Under the pieces are notes generated by a model. The model saw nothing but the letters and a program-made list of their open reading frames with translations. It was not told where the DNA came from and did not search any database. Positions 46,140 through 58,977 of a stretch of 64,000 bases of DNA are shown here, piece after piece. A program made the position numbers and the translations under genes. Each line of letters opens with the position of its first letter. The first letter of the stretch is position 1. The stretch spans positions 3,437,501 through 3,501,500 of the forward strand of contig NC_092878.1 of assembly GCF_028372415.1 (NCBI RefSeq). The letters are read 5' to 3'. Source of the stretch: Notamacropus eugenii (lineage: Eukaryota > Chordata > Mammalia > Diprotodontia > Macropodidae).

Positions 46140-46985
46140 GTAATGACATTTCTTTATGCCAAAAATTAATAATAAAATATTTTTATATAATTAATTTAGT
46201 TGTATTTTCAAATCTTTAAATCCCTAAGTTGTCTTCAGCTTTACAATATTTTTGAAATCGGTAATTGTGATTAAATTGTTAATGTTGCTGTTTTTATCAA
46301 CTAGACATGCTCTCCGATAGGAATGAACTCATAGGACATTGTAGTGCCACAAGTCCTTGCTCAGTGGTAAAATGTATCATGCTGACAGTACTAGGTTTCA
46401 GGTCCATCCGAAAGTTACCAAGATTTGAACCCCAGAGGGAAGACTCCATTAGGATTTATCATAGAACCAAGAAGAGTTCCAAGGAGGCTATTCCTCTGGT
46501 ATTGTTGCCCCACTGACTGGGACAGTGTTATCATTCCTGACCCTGGGATAGAAACTTCTTTGACTTAAATAACATCAAATGCTTAGAGGAAGTAAAGTTC
46601 TGAGAGTGGGAGATCCTTTTTGCCTGTCCTGAAATCTCTCCTTTTTATGTGTAAAAGTGGAGCCACGTCCTTTGGAAGGACTTAGGGTTCATAGAAAGGG
46701 ATATCCTCCCAGGTTCTTTTATGTTAAATACTAGAGTGAGCGTTGATGCTCTAACAAAGTAGACCCTAACCTCCTTATAGACCTTCTCTCAGATTCAGAA
46801 AATAAATTCAAAATATAAAATGCATGTGACCACAAAGGAAACAAATTATACTGAAATATTATTTTAAAAATATGAAATTCATAAACTTCATGAACTTAAG
46901 AATGCTTGTCTTAAGATCTGTAGTTATGCCAAGAGAGAAGTTAAAATGCTGAATATCTATTTGATAGTATTGGTTATTTCTTCCT
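46140..46985. other. FAM227B intron 3, start
   Basis: No repeat named. An acceptor-like CTAG at 46304 opens a frame compatible with exon 3 (phase 1) that runs to a stop at 46516. It could be an alternative terminal exon but has no recognisable domain. Confidence 0.3.
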
Positions 46986-46989
46986 CTAA

Positions 46990-49130
46990 GTTCTTTTTTT
47001 TAAATGTATTTTTCCCCATTTAGATTTAAAGACAATTTTTATCATTCATTTTCTTTTTAATTTAAGGTCCAAATTTTCTCTCTCCCCTCCCCCCTCCTTG
47101 AGACAGTAAGCAGTTTGATATAGGTTATACATATTCATTCATGCAAAACATATTACCATATTAGTCAGATTATGAAAGAAGATACAGACCTAAAGGGTGA
47201 AAAACATGAAAAATAAAGAGAGTGAAAAATAGTATGCTTCAGTTTGCATTCAGATTCCATCAATTCTCTCTCTGGAGGTAGGTAGCATTTTTCATCATAA
47301 GTCCTTTTATTTCTTCTAGCTCTGTATAATAATTTTTTGGTAGTTAGATTAGTGTGGCACTGAATAAGTAATGTCTTAGATCACTGAATTCTTGAGAATA
47401 GCTAGTCATTTACAGTTGATTATCATACAGTATTGTTATTACCATGTACAATGTTCTCCTGGTTTCTTACTTTACTTTGCATCAGTTCATATAAGTCTTT
47501 CCAGGTTTTTCCGAAATCCACCTGCTCATCATTTCTTATAGCCCAGTAACAGAGATATTGCTGGATCAAAAGGTATGCACAGTTTGGTTGCCCTTTGGGC
47601 ATAGTTCCAAATTGTTCTCCAGGATCAGTTCACAACACACTAACAGTGTATTAAGTCACAATTTTTCCACATCCCCGCCAATATTTATTTTCCTTTTCTG
47701 TCATATTAGCCAATTTGGTATGTATGAGGTAGTACCTCAGAGTTGTTTTAATTTGAATTTCTCTAATTAATAGTGATTTGAAGCATTTTTATATGACCAT
47801 AGATAACTTTGATTTCTTCATCTGAAAACAGCCTTTTCATATCCTTTGATCATATATTAAATGGGGAATGACTTGTATTCTTTTAAATTTAAATAAATTC
47901 TCTATATATTTTATTAGAGACACTTGCTGTAAAAATTATTTCCCAGATTTTTGTTTTCCTTCTAATCTTGGTTTCATTGGTTTTGTTTGTGTAAAACCTT
48001 TTTAACTTAATATAATCAAAATTGTCCATTTTACATTAAGTAGTGCTCTGTCTCTTGTTTGGTCCTAAATTCTTCCCTTCTCCGTAGATCCAACAGCTAA
48101 ACTATTCCTTGCTCTCATAATTTGCTTATGGTATCACCCTTTATGTTTAAAGCATGTAGCCATTTTGATCTTATCTTGCTATACAGTGTAAGATGTTGGT
48201 CTATACTTAGTTTCTGCCTTACTGTTTTCCATTTTTCCCAGCAGTTTTTGTCAGATATTGAGTTCTTGTCCCAAAAGCTGTGATCTTTGGATTTCTCAAA
48301 CACTAGATTACTGGGATCATTTACCTGTATAGCTCTTGTGTAGCTTGTGTACCTCACCTATTCCATTGATCTACCACTCTTTCTTACCCAGGACCTTATA
48401 GTTTTGATGATTACCACTTTATAATATAGTTTGACATCTGGTATGGTTAGGCCATCTTCCTTCACATTTGTTTCCATTAATTCTTTTGGTAGTCTTGATC
48501 TTATGTTCCTCCAGATGAATTTGCTATGATTTTTTCTAGCTCTGTATAATATTTTTTGATAGTTTGATTGGAGTGGTACTGAATAAGTAAATTAATTTAG
48601 GTAGAATTGTCATCTTTATCATATAGGCCTGGCCTACCCATGAGCAATTAATATTTTGCAAATTGTTTAGATCAGACTTTATGTGAAAAGTGTTTTGTAA
48701 CTGTGTTCATATAGTTCCTGGTTGTATTTTATACTGTCTACAGTTACTTTAAAAGGAATTTATTTTCTATCTCATGCTGCTGGACTTGGTTGGAAATATG
48801 GAAATGCTGATGAGTTATGTGGGTTTATTTTACGTACTGAAACTTTGTTAGAGTTGTTAATTATTTCAAGTAGTTTTTTAGTTAATTCTCTAGGGTTCTC
48901 TAAGGATATCATCATATTGTCTGCAAAGAATAATACTTTTGTTTCCTCATTGCCTATTCTAATTCCTTCAATTTCTTTAACTTCTCCTATTGCTACAGCT
49001 AATGTTTGTAGTACAACATTGAATAATAGCGGTAATGATGGGCATCTTTTAAGTCCCAAGCAGGCCTTTACATGTCTCTTGCTTAGGAAGGTAAAGTTTA
49101 ATGTATAACTAAGGCCGCAAGAACTATGAC
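46990..49130 (-). mobile_element. L1, 3' half, minus strand
   Basis: A ~2.1-kb L1 in reverse. Its 3' UTR is at 46990-47330 (CCCTCCTTGAGACAGTAAGC, ATTAGTCAGATTATGAAAGA). ORF2 C-terminal text follows, e.g. TTCCAGGTTTTTCCGAAATC. The reverse-transcriptase region is at 49059-48772, encoding VLFFADNMMISLENP, where the catalytic F-A-D-D box is F-A-D-N. ORF2 C-terminal protein remnants are also open at 48357-48115. Stops and frameshifts show that the copy is dead. Confidence 0.85.
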
Positions 49131-49879
49131 TTTTTCTCAGAGTTGAAGGTCTGAAGTGCGCTGGAACATTTTCCTATTTCAGAATATTGGACCATGGGTC
49201 ATAAGATTCAGAGTAAGGTAGTTCTTCTCAAACCCAAGAGTTGGATTAAGCAGTGATGAATGATAGTTAAGAACTTTTTGATAAAGTGACTAATTGTACC
49301 TAGAGATCTGTGTTTTAATATCTTGCTCTAAATTGTACACTATCTCTTTGTATAATTATTTTACTTGAGAGGTACTTATTATGGAGTGGTGAATGGACAG
49401 CTGGTCTTGGAACCTGAAGGATGTGGTGAATCACAAGTGCCCTAAGACAACCCTTTGAGATTATAATGGAGAACAACTTCTGATTAACATTTGTAGGAGT
49501 TTCTTTAGGAATAGTGCCCTACATCAAGGAAATCTGAAGTCTGGACAAAACAATATTATTAATATTTATGTTTAGTTTTCTAAATAAATTGGCTTGAATA
49601 TTTTAAAAGTAAAGTCATAACAGAAGAACTTGCTGCATATTCTTCCATCTCATTTGACTCTTTTATCACCCTATCTTGACTGACAAGAGAAATTAGACAT
49701 CCTGAGACAGGGGGTGGATGGACTTAAGAGGCAGAACATGGCTTGTGTGGTAATTTGTTTTGCCTAACTATGCATATTTGTTACAATGGTTTCCTTTTTT
49801 TTTTCTTTTTGAAGATGTGGGAGGAAGAAAAATAAATGCTTTTTAAAAAATCACTAAATTTTTAAATCATTAATTTTTT
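49131..49879. other. FAM227B intron 3, between two L1 copies
   Basis: No recognised element. Confidence 0.35.
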
Positions 49880-50871
49880 TATTTAGCATCATGTACAAAC
49901 TGGAAAAGACCAAAATCTGGAATCTATCATGAACAGAGTGTGGTATTCTGTGTCTTCAGGGCAGAGTCAAAGATATAGACCTAAATGGAGGCTTTATGAT
50001 GACATCCTGAGCAATTAGTAGGTTAAAGAACAAATAATAAACTATGTGACAGAGATTTATAAAAGAAGCAGTGCCTCCTAAATATCTTGGATGCAGCTAA
50101 AAACAGTTTTCAGAGGAGAAATTATATCCCTAAGAACATACATTGACAAAAAGGAAAAAGGATGAATGAGTTGAATACATAATTAAAATGAGATCAACAA
50201 ATAAGTAAGCCCAAACAAGAACATTTTGAAAATTAGAGGAGAAATAGATTAATTTAAAAAACAAAAAAACAGTAGAATTAATAAACAAAACTAAAATCTG
50301 TTTCTTTAAAAGACTAACAAAATGGGAAACCTTTAGGTAATCTAAATAAAAAAGAAAAGAAAAATAAATAAACCAATAATAAAATCAGAAGAGAGAAGAA
50401 ATTCAAAGCTTAAATATAGGCAAAGAAGAGATGAAACTATCCCCATTGCTGACAGCGTGACATTTTATAATAACCAAAAGAATCAATAAATAAACTAGTT
50501 GAGGATAATTAACAGTTTCAGAAAAATATGACACAAAAGAAGCCTACAAACGTCAATAGCATTATCTTATGTAAAACAGCAAAATCAAAAAGAACAAAAT
50601 CGAAAAATGAGTTTGACTCAAAATAGCTACAAAATGCATAAAATAAATAAGGAAATGGTCTACCGAAGCACGTGGCAGACTCATGGAGATACAATCACAA
50701 ACCACAAATAGCTCAATTAGAGGGACGACCAGTGCTGGTGGCCAAGGCACAACAATATAATAAAAATGACCATCTTTGCTAAATTAATCAGTGCTATTCT
50801 GATCAGACTATGAAGGAGATATAATGTAGGAGCAGACAAAATAATAAAAAATCCATGTGAAGGAACAAATT
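49880..50871 (+). mobile_element. L1 ORF2 remnant, plus strand
   Basis: ATGCAGCTAAAAACAGTTTT, CAGAGGAGAAATTATATCCC, AATTAATAAACAAAACTAAA, and later CGACCAGTGCTGGTGGCC-AAGGC and ACCATCTTTGCTAAATTAAT-type text. These are internal parts of ORF2 (endonuclease-RT junction and later), with deletions. Confidence 0.6.
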
Positions 50872-50879
50872 GTCTATAA

Positions 50880-51086
50880 CAGAGTTTGGCAAACTACAGC
50901 TGTTGGCCAAATATGCCTGTCACCTGTTTTTCCATGGCTTATGAACTAAGAATAGTTTTTACTGTTTAAAATGCATCAAAACTTAATTTAGAAATATAGA
51001 ACAACATTCTTAGCTCAAAGGCAATTAAAAAAAAAACACAGATAATGCTCCAGACTTAGTCCATGGGCCACTGTTTACCAACCCTA
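50880..51086. mobile_element. hAT-type nonautonomous element (MITE)
   Basis: About 207 bp with terminal inverted repeats: left CAGAGTTTGGCAAAC, right GTTTACCAACCCTA. Flanking octamers GTCTATAA (50872-50879) and ATCTATAC (51087-51094) agree at 6 of 8 bases, as expected for an old hAT 8-bp duplication. The interior has GCCTGTCACCTGTTTTTCCA and CCATGGGCCACTG, as in Charlie-related mammalian MITEs. The element lies at the broken end of the L1. Confidence 0.75.
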
Positions 51087-51589
51087 ATCTATACACTTCA
51101 GGAGGATAACAATTTTTTATCTAGGGATCTAGAATCTTGAGATTTTATCTTGAGATCTAGATTTTTATCTTGAGATCTAGACTCTCAAGGGGAATAATTT
51201 TAGAGGATAATTTTTAATAGGAATGAAAGGAAGATAATACTTCTAGAATGCAAATTATATTATAAAATTATTAAAATATAAAGCAGTATTCATTAAATTA
51301 TTCACTTTTTTAAAAGGGAGGCAGTGAAAAGTAGTAGAGAGATGTCCTCAGATCTATAAAAATAGAAACTAATGGTTGAAATTATTTGTCATAAGAATGG
51401 ATTCTGCAAGGGAAGAGAGGAAGGATATATTAGAAATAAGGGTAATGTGATAAAAAGAAATCAATACAAATTTAAAAAAAAAAGAAAATGAAGGGAGGAG
51501 TCTTAAGAAAAACCTGTGTTATAAAAGGAATGTGAATATTATTTTGCATATGTGTGGAATATGCATGGGAAAGTATGCCAATAGCAACT

Positions 51590-51800
51590 GTAATAATCGA
51601 GAAGAGAGGTTTTGAGGGCCTGAACTACCAAAGCAGAGACTGTGTGAATGAAATGAAGGAGACGTGTTGTAAAATCAACAGAACTTGATAACTGATTGCA
51701 TACAGGATGAAAAGGAGAGTAAGGGGTGGTGAACCAGGTAACTAAAAGAATTATGGTACCCTTAACAGAATTAGGGAAGAAAAAGGAATTTTTATTGCTT
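51590..51800 (+). mobile_element. fragment of the 25.4-kb repeat family
   Basis: GAGAGGTTTTGAGGGCCTGA, GTAAAATCAACAGAACTTGA, TGGTACCCTTAACAGAATTA. It aligns with the middle of the copy at 25380-26340. Confidence 0.5.
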
Positions 51801-51879
51801 CCATATAATTTATCTATCTCAGAACCAAGACTTCTTTTTCCTACTTAGCAGTATTTTTTTTCCTACTATATGTAGATGA

Positions 51880-52240
51880 TTTTCACCATTCACTTTTATA
51901 AGATTTTGAGTTCCACATTTTTTTTTCTCCCTCCCTTCTTTCCTTCCCCCTCTCCATGATGGTAAGCAATCTGATATAGGCTATACACGTAAAATCATAC
52001 TTAACATATTTCCATATTAGTCCTGTTGTGAAAGAAGAATCAGAACAGAAGGGGAAAACTGCTATAAAGAAAAAACAGAAAAGAGAAAATGGTATGTTTC
52101 AATCTGCATTCAGACTCCATAGTTCTGTCTCTGGATGTGGATAGTATTTTCCATCATGAGTCTTTTGGAATTGTCTTAGATCATCATACTGCTAAGAAGA
52201 GTTAAGTCCTTTAAAGTCGATCATCCAATAATGCTGCTGT
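51880..52240 (-). mobile_element. L1 3' UTR end
   Basis: Plus strand: CAAGATTTTGAG-like edge, CCCTCCCTTCTTTCC, ATTAGTCCTGTTGTGAAAGA, CATTCAGACTCCATAGTTCT, TCCATCATGAGTCTTTTGGA. Confidence 0.8.
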
Positions 52241-52534
52241 TAGAACCAAGCCTTCTGCCTAGACAGAAATTTGACTTGGTGTTTCCCTCTTAAGCCCCCT
52301 GATCATCGGATTCATGGAACTTTGCTTTTGGGTTACCCTGGTATTTGTTTGCCTTGGGTTGTCTTCCCACCTGGTTCAGGTTTCCCCTTTCAGATTGTGC
52401 TGACATGAATTTGTCAGGCTCTATGGCCAGTAGAACTTAACCTACTTAACCTACCAAAATATTGACAAGTTGGTTGCCATGGCTTAGGATATGCATGATA
52501 AAAATAAAAGTTGAAACAATTTAAAAATAATGCT

Positions 52535-53290
52535 CACTGAGCTGATCCAACCGTTCTGGAGAGCAGTTTGGAACTATGCCCAAAGGGCTACAAAAATGTG
52601 CATACCCTTTGACTCAGCATTATCGCTTCTAGAACTGTATCCCTAAGAGATCATAAAAATGGGAAAGGGTCCCATATATATAGCAGCTCTTTTTTTGGTG
52701 GCCATAAACTGGAAATCAAGGGGATGCCCATCAATTGGGGAATGGCTGAATGAATTGTGTTATATGAATGTAATGGAATAGTATTGCGGCATAAGAAATG
52801 ATGAACAGGAAGACTTCAGAGAGGCCTGGAAAAACTTATATGAACTGATGCTGAGTGAAAGGAGCAGAACCAGGAGAACTTTGTGCACAGCATCAGCCAC
52901 AGTGTGTGAGGAATTTTTCTGGTAGACTTAGTCCTTCATTGCAATGCAAAGACTTAAATAGTTCCCAAAATGGCAAAATGCCTTCCATATCCAGAGAAAG
53001 AACTATGGAATTGGATTGCAGAATGAAGCAGACCATTTTCTCTTGTGTTATGTTTTGTTATGTTATGTTATGGTTTCTCCCATTCAATTTATTTTTTTTA
53101 TGCCACATGAGTAAGGTGAAAATGTGTTTAATGAGAATGTATATGTAGAACCCATATAACATTGCATGATATCTTGGGGAATGAGTGAGGAGAGAAGAGG
53201 AGAAGGACGGGGAGGGAGGGAAAAAATCTAAGATATATGGAAGTGATTGTAGAAAACTGAAAACAAATAAAATAATTTTTAAAAATAATA
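52535..53290 (+). mobile_element. L1 3' end, truncated
   Basis: Starts in ORF2 near GCTGATCCAACCGTTCTGGA, runs through GACTCAGCATTATCGCTTCT, TGCCCATCAATTGGGGAATG, GAACTGATGCTGAGTGAAAG, CCAGAGAAAGAACTATGGAA, TGATATCTTGGGGAATGAGT, and ends AACAAATAAAATAATTTTTA. About 750 bp: a 5'-truncated insertion. Confidence 0.9.
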
Positions 53291-55790
53291 ATGCTCACTA
53301 GATCTGCTGATTGAATGCATAGGTAATCTGAAGGCACCAAAAACACAAATAAGTAACGGTGAATTAGTACAGGCCATAGGAGACCTGGAATGGCCTCTTC
53401 CATTTGTCCCATTCAGATCCAGTTGAAGATCTATGCCTTGTATAAATATAGTTTGATAAACAGGGCAGCCTGAGCTGCCTCTTCAAAGAGATCTCAGGAA
53501 CAGGACATATCAGGCTCATGTTGTGGTCACCTTCAATCCTCAACCCTGGCAGGAGCGCTGTTCATACCACTGTTGTTACACGTGCTTTGCTGTTGCTTCT
53601 TTCAGTGACTATGCCACATGTGGGATGGCAGGTGGGGGAACTGGGATTCTTGCAAGGGAACAGAGGGTTAGCCAGTCACACCTGAGGATCTCTAGCTTCA
53701 GCAGCTCTCTGGGCTTCCTCATCCCATCTGCCCTTTCCCTTTCTTCTCTATTCCTTCATTCTGTTGGCTCCTGCCTCCACCGAGGCCCTACTATCTTTCA
53801 GGTTTGATTGCAGTTCTCCAGCTTATTCTGGCCTAGTCCTTTAAGGGTGTATGAAGGCTGTTGTGAATACAAGTGGGTGTTGGTGTCAGAAGTTTGACCT
53901 GAGCATCTGCTGCCCTCCAGAAATACCTTCCTGATCTAACTGGCTGGATGCTGTGTTAACTGTGTGCTTTCATATCAAAAGGAAATAGTCTTTTATATCT
54001 TTTGATCTCTGCTTACTAAAATTGATTTTACTGAATTTTGTGGCATAAAATAGCCTCATTGCCTTTTAACTCCTTAGTCTGAATTGTTGGACCTGTCCCA
54101 GAATACAATAGTCATGTCAGAGCAAGAGTGTACTGGAACCAAAAGAAGTGATGGTTCAATTTTCAGCATAAGGATTTACAAATCAGGGCTTGGTTTATTG
54201 TTCTGTTCATTGTCTAGACTTAAGAAAGTGATGGAAAAACTTTCAGTGGGGTAGATTAAATTTTAAAGTGTGCCTACACCCTTCCATCAGAGGCGTAGTC
54301 TTCCAGTATTTTTCTTTTGAAAACAAGGTGTCTAACTGTGGCGCTTGTGGTAGGGAAATCCCTTCCACACAAGTTTTTTTCTTTACGAACTCTATGAAAG
54401 GCTGATTCAGTGATATCCTCAGAGAATAGATACAGGCTGCCTGAAGAGGAGACACCGAGGGACCAGGCCAGTGGCACAGTACGCATACATCTGCCTCCAC
54501 TGCAGGAAAACTATCCCCAAAGTACTACTGCCTTAGGAATGCTACCGTCGAGCCTACGTTGTGGGAGCTGGTGACTGAATGCAGCTCTGGGAAGTGACAC
54601 CTGACAACCCATTTCTGAATTGCTCTAAGTCAACCACTTCACCCTTAAACTAAGTAGAAACAAACAACACAGGAGTTCAGCATGCCCTTCCACATGAGTC
54701 CACGGAGTCCAGTGTGGACAGGTGACTAATTTTGACAACCACCAGTGCTACACAGAGTTCCAGGATGACTGGTTCCTGTTGAGGCCTTGAGGGCCTGAAC
54801 CTCCAGTTGCAATATGCAGAAAACTCATACACCTGGAGCAGAAAGCGATGGATTGACATCTGTGTTGGGAGATGGGGGAAAAGAAGGTTCCATTGGAGAT
54901 CCCAGTTATGTGGAAACTACTTTGAAGGCAGCTCCTAAGGGCTTCTGTATTTGCCTAGAAGGGTAACAGGCTGGACAGTAGCCTGCCTGCCAGACTGTAG
55001 CTGTTTTTACTCAGGGCTGACCCATCCCCTGTTGCTTTCCCTGTCCCACCCACTCATCCAAGTCTCATGGGCTATTCAGGGTCCAAGGTAGCAGAGTTGA
55101 GCTAGGTCTCAATCCACATGCCCTGCCAAGTGACTATGCTTAAAATGTCAGCCATTTCTCACAGCTTAATTCATCCCTGAAATGATCTGCCAGGATTTCC
55201 AGGAACCAATCCATTTCAAGATGGTTCCTGGCAATGGATGTCAACAGGTGCTGGTATATTCCATGACTGACCCCTGCTGCAGTTGGGCCAAACTCAGATT
55301 TGACAGTTGAAGCCCACAGCAGGGAGTCATCAGAGGGATATTGGAGCTACTAAGTAGCTGTTTCAAAGGGTTTCACAAGAGGACTCTTCTTAATGAGGTA
55401 GGACTTGACCCCATGAGTCCTGACAGTCTCTACATCATCAAGCTTACCTTGACCTCTGCACCTAGATGGAGCTGCACTTCCTAGGGCACAGGTACATGGA
55501 CATTTTTGTTTGGGACAAAAACAAACCTAAAATCTCAGGGAATAGGAATGAGGGATTGCTCCGCATTTACCAAAGGCAAATTTGTAGCTTCCACCTGTTC
55601 CCAAAGGCAGTCAGTTTCCTTGCCAGTTCACCTTTCCCTGGAGTATGGGGTTCCTGGCTGGACTTTGGGGCAGCTGTTGCTGAAGAAAGGCGTTCTGAGC
55701 TCATAGCTCTGATAATTCCTGTTGCAGAGTTGCAAGAACACAGCTTCTAGGGAGTAATTCAACCACGTGACTAAGCAGATTCAAAGCATG
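53291..55790. other. GC-richer unassigned region
   Basis: A 2.5-kb block of higher GC content than its flanks with no repeat that I can name. It holds several open frames without supporting context: 54500-54243 and 54486-54274 on the minus strand, 55466-55750 on the plus strand. It could be a decayed processed copy or an old LTR element. Not assigned. Confidence 0.35.
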
Positions 55791-55794
55791 CCCC

Positions 55795-56010
55795 TCAACC
55801 AGGTCATCTTTATTGTTCAATCGTGTCTGACTCTTTGTGACCCCATTTGGGGCTTTCTTGGCGAATATACTAGAGTGGTTTGCCATTTCCTTCTACAACT
55901 CATTTTACAGATGAGGAAACTGCAGCAAACAGGGTGAAGTGACTTGCCCAGGGTCACACAGCTGAGAAGTGTTTGAGGCCAGATTTGAACTTAAGATGAC
56001 ATTCCTCAAG
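55795..56010 (-). mobile_element. marsupial CORE-SINE (MAR1-like)
   Basis: TCAATCGTGTCTGACTCTTT, GGCTTTCTTGGCGAATATAC, GATGAGGAAACTGCAGCAAA, GACTTGCCCAGGGTCACACA, reversed; right end degraded. Confidence 0.85.
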
Positions 56011-56044
56011 GTGCCAATCCTGCCTAGCAGTTAATGGGTAACTT

Positions 56045-56470
56045 TAAAGCAAACAGTTTCAATTCAGTGTTGAAGCTGGAATTAGATTGTAAAAAGAGTG
56101 AAAAAGGAGAAAGGGGAGACAAGTGTGGATAACTTTTTTCTAGTAGATTGGCTATAGCAGAGAGGAAAGATTAAGATAATTGCTTGAGGGGGTGGTCGAA
56201 TGTAGTTAAAATTTTTAAAAGATGCGAATCTTTGAAAACAGCAGGGAAAGAATCAATAAATGGGGAGGGATTGAAAATAAGAGAGGAGGCTAATTTGTGG
56301 GAAATGTGAAGGGACTGGATAGAGGGTACATGACAAGAAGGGTCATTTCTTCATTAGAGATAGGAATAAGGAGGAGAGAATGGAGGACAATGTGAATAAG
56401 GTTTGGAAATGAAGAAAGGGAGAGAAGAAAGTTCACAAAGCAGGGCTTCTCATTTTCTTAATAAAGTAGG
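56045..56470 (+). mobile_element. fragment of the 25.4-kb repeat family, later part
   Basis: AAAACAGCAGGGAAAGAATC, AATAAATGGGGAGGGATTGA, AATAAGAGAGGAGGCTAATT, GAGGAGAGAATGGAGGACAA. I read this as the region of the same family downstream of the part at 25380, but that link is recall only. Confidence 0.4.
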
Positions 56471-56639
56471 AGGTGGGATCCTCATTTCTCATGGGGCGTC
56501 TGCAGTTTGCCCCGTTTTCCCAGAGATCTCCCACCATGATTAAACAATCACAATGACAGTTTATTTCTGTGCCTGGGAGGTGGCAACGGAACTCACTGAA
56601 AGGTAGTAAAGTGATGGCGAAAGAGATGAAGGACCTGGA

Positions 56640-56830
56640 GTAGTCTGAGACCTGAGTCTGAACTTGCTGTTTGAATGTGGACACACCTCTTAACTTCTGC
56701 CTCTCATCTCTTAATGAATGTTAACTTGACTTGATTTGATTTCCCTCTAAATACCCACCTTACAGAATGGCTGTGAGGAGTGAGATAATGTATGTATGGT
56801 AAACCTTAACCTACTGTATACTTGTGAGCT
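56640..56830 (+). mobile_element. MIR fragment
   Basis: GAGTCTGAACTTGCTGTTTG, CCTTACAGAATGGCTGTGAG, GTGAGATAATGTATGTATGG. Confidence 0.5.
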
Positions 56831-57895
56831 ACTACTGAGGGAACTTGAGAACTCTGATTCCATTTCCTCATTTACACTGAATTTCCATTCCCTACCAGCT
56901 ATTTTTAGCCTGTCATTTCCTTGCCTGGAGTCAGTCCCTTTGGTGTGGACAAATAAGTAAAATGGAAATGGAATCATTTCGTCTTCTCTTTGTTGTCTAC
57001 TCTTATCTCCCTTCTGCCCCCCAAAGACTCCTACTCTTCCTTCAGTCTTCTTGACTTCACTGTATCTTTTTTAAAAACTGTTTTTGCTTCCTTTAAAAAT
57101 CAGTTGTTAGCCTCAGTGCATACAAGGCTTTATGCTTTCTCAGTTTTTAATAGGATGTGAGTCTCTGACTTCCTAGTCATGATTTTGATGAGTACTCATA
57201 GACTTATTAATAAGGAGCTGTTTCCTCCCTCCCCAACACCCCCCACCCCAAATACAGACCTAAAGTAAGCTGTTAGGGATATTCCACCCTTCATATTATT
57301 TTGCCTGAAACATCTCTGATTTCTCCATAAACCCAAGTTACATGTAAGGCCTGATCTGGAAAGAAAAAATTCTCTTTAGATACTTCTCTTGGAGGAGGGA
57401 GAAAAACTAGTGCTTTAAAAAGTGTACCAGGAAAAAAATGTTTTTTGAAAACACCAAACAACAAAAATATCTCTCCCTTACCCAGACCTCCCCTTCAGAA
57501 TCGCATTTTAAAGTGTTCCATCAATGTAGTTTGGCACAACACTATTCTGAGGCCAAAACTGAATAGAAAACATAGGTATAATTGAAAATTAGGGGAAATA
57601 TAGTATTGAACAGTGGGAAAAGAAGTTGACATAGAAAAAATTGTATTTTTTACTCATAAATGTGATCATATTGGGACATGATGGCATTTTAGAAAGTAAA
57701 TATCTAGAAAAAACATTAGCAAAAATTGTGAATGTTTTATTAGTTTTAATTAGTTATTCAAGAAGAGTTTATTGAGTACTTTCCATGTGCTCATCAAGAT
57801 AATAGGTTGATGTTCATTAACAATTTAGGCCCAGGTTTCTTAGTCTAAGTCTATGAACTTTTTTATTTTATATCTCAAAAGATGGCCAGAGGGGC
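56831..57895. other. FAM227B intron 3, unassigned
   Basis: No recognised element. Confidence 0.35.
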
Positions 57896-57897
57896 CA

Positions 57898-57900
<3 letters not shown>

Positions 57901-57956
<56 letters not shown>
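57901..57956. repeat. (CA)28 microsatellite
   Basis: Perfect CA run of 56 bp. Confidence 0.95.
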
Positions 57957-57958
<2 letters not shown>

Positions 57959-57964
57959 ACACAC

Positions 57965-58977
57965 ACGAAGTTAAGAGCCCCCATCTAGTCTAAGATTCAT
58001 TTGCATTTTGCAAAGACAATTTCCAGTGTTTAGTTTCTCAACCTCTATAAAGTCCTACTTTGATGGGAAGTGATCCTGGGTTCTTAAAGGCTATGATAGT
58101 GTTGTACAAGCTCTGGAAATTTCTACCACAGTGGAAAGGTTTCCACTATAGTCTTAGCAAGAACCTATACTTGTGTCTGCTTTCTGAGGGTCAATGTAGT
58201 TGATAATGGGGAGGCTAATCACCAGGTACCTGGCCAATTGGTAATGAATTCTTTGGCCTCAAAAGCCATGAAGCAAAGGAAAAAACAAAATGGCCCTCAG
58301 CCCTGTATAGCTCACTCCTGCTTGTTCAGCAATGGTGGCAGAGTGATAGGAAATGGGGCAGAGGGTGCAAAAAAATCAAACAACTTTTAGGCTGCCTATA
58401 AATATTAACAGCCTTTACTCTAAATGTATTGCTCTAGTGATCAATAAGTTAAGGAACTGAATTATGTCAATCTTGACATTCTTGCTATAAATGGGACAAG
58501 GTGACTGGTGAACAACTTGTATTCTCTATTACTATGCATATGGTGTCAAGAAAGTGGAGGAGAGCCCCCAATGCATTGAGTGAACGTCCTCTGAAGGATG
58601 CACAGGACAGCATGGATAAGAATTCAGTGGGTTAGAAGGGTATGAATGGATTGTGAACTGCACTGATGGAGGAAATAACTATGTCAATGACATCCCAGAT
58701 TCACAAAAGTATCAAAGTAAGGTGATAGTAATATGATATTTTGAAAAATCTTTAGATCAGGAGTTGCACAACCTAGGTCAGATCTCAGCTGTGAGGTATG
58801 ACTTCAGGAAATCACTCTTGTCTTTAATTTCCTGATCTGTAAAATAAGGTGGTTGGACTAGATAGCATCTATGGTCTTCTCTAACTCTAAAATTCTTATT
58901 ATCCTAAGAGCTCTCATATTTATGAAACATGAAAAAGGCTGATACTCATTTCTAAATCATATTTCATTGTTTTTAAG
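57965..58977. other. FAM227B intron, unassigned with one MIR
   Basis: A MIR fragment in plus orientation is visible at about 58755-58910 (TAATTTCCTGATCTGTAAAA, GGACTAGATAGCATC). The remainder is not assigned. Confidence 0.45.

Noticed and set aside
48772..49059. A protein-coding gene on the minus strand with FADN motif.
   Set aside because: It is the reverse-transcriptase region of a dead L1.
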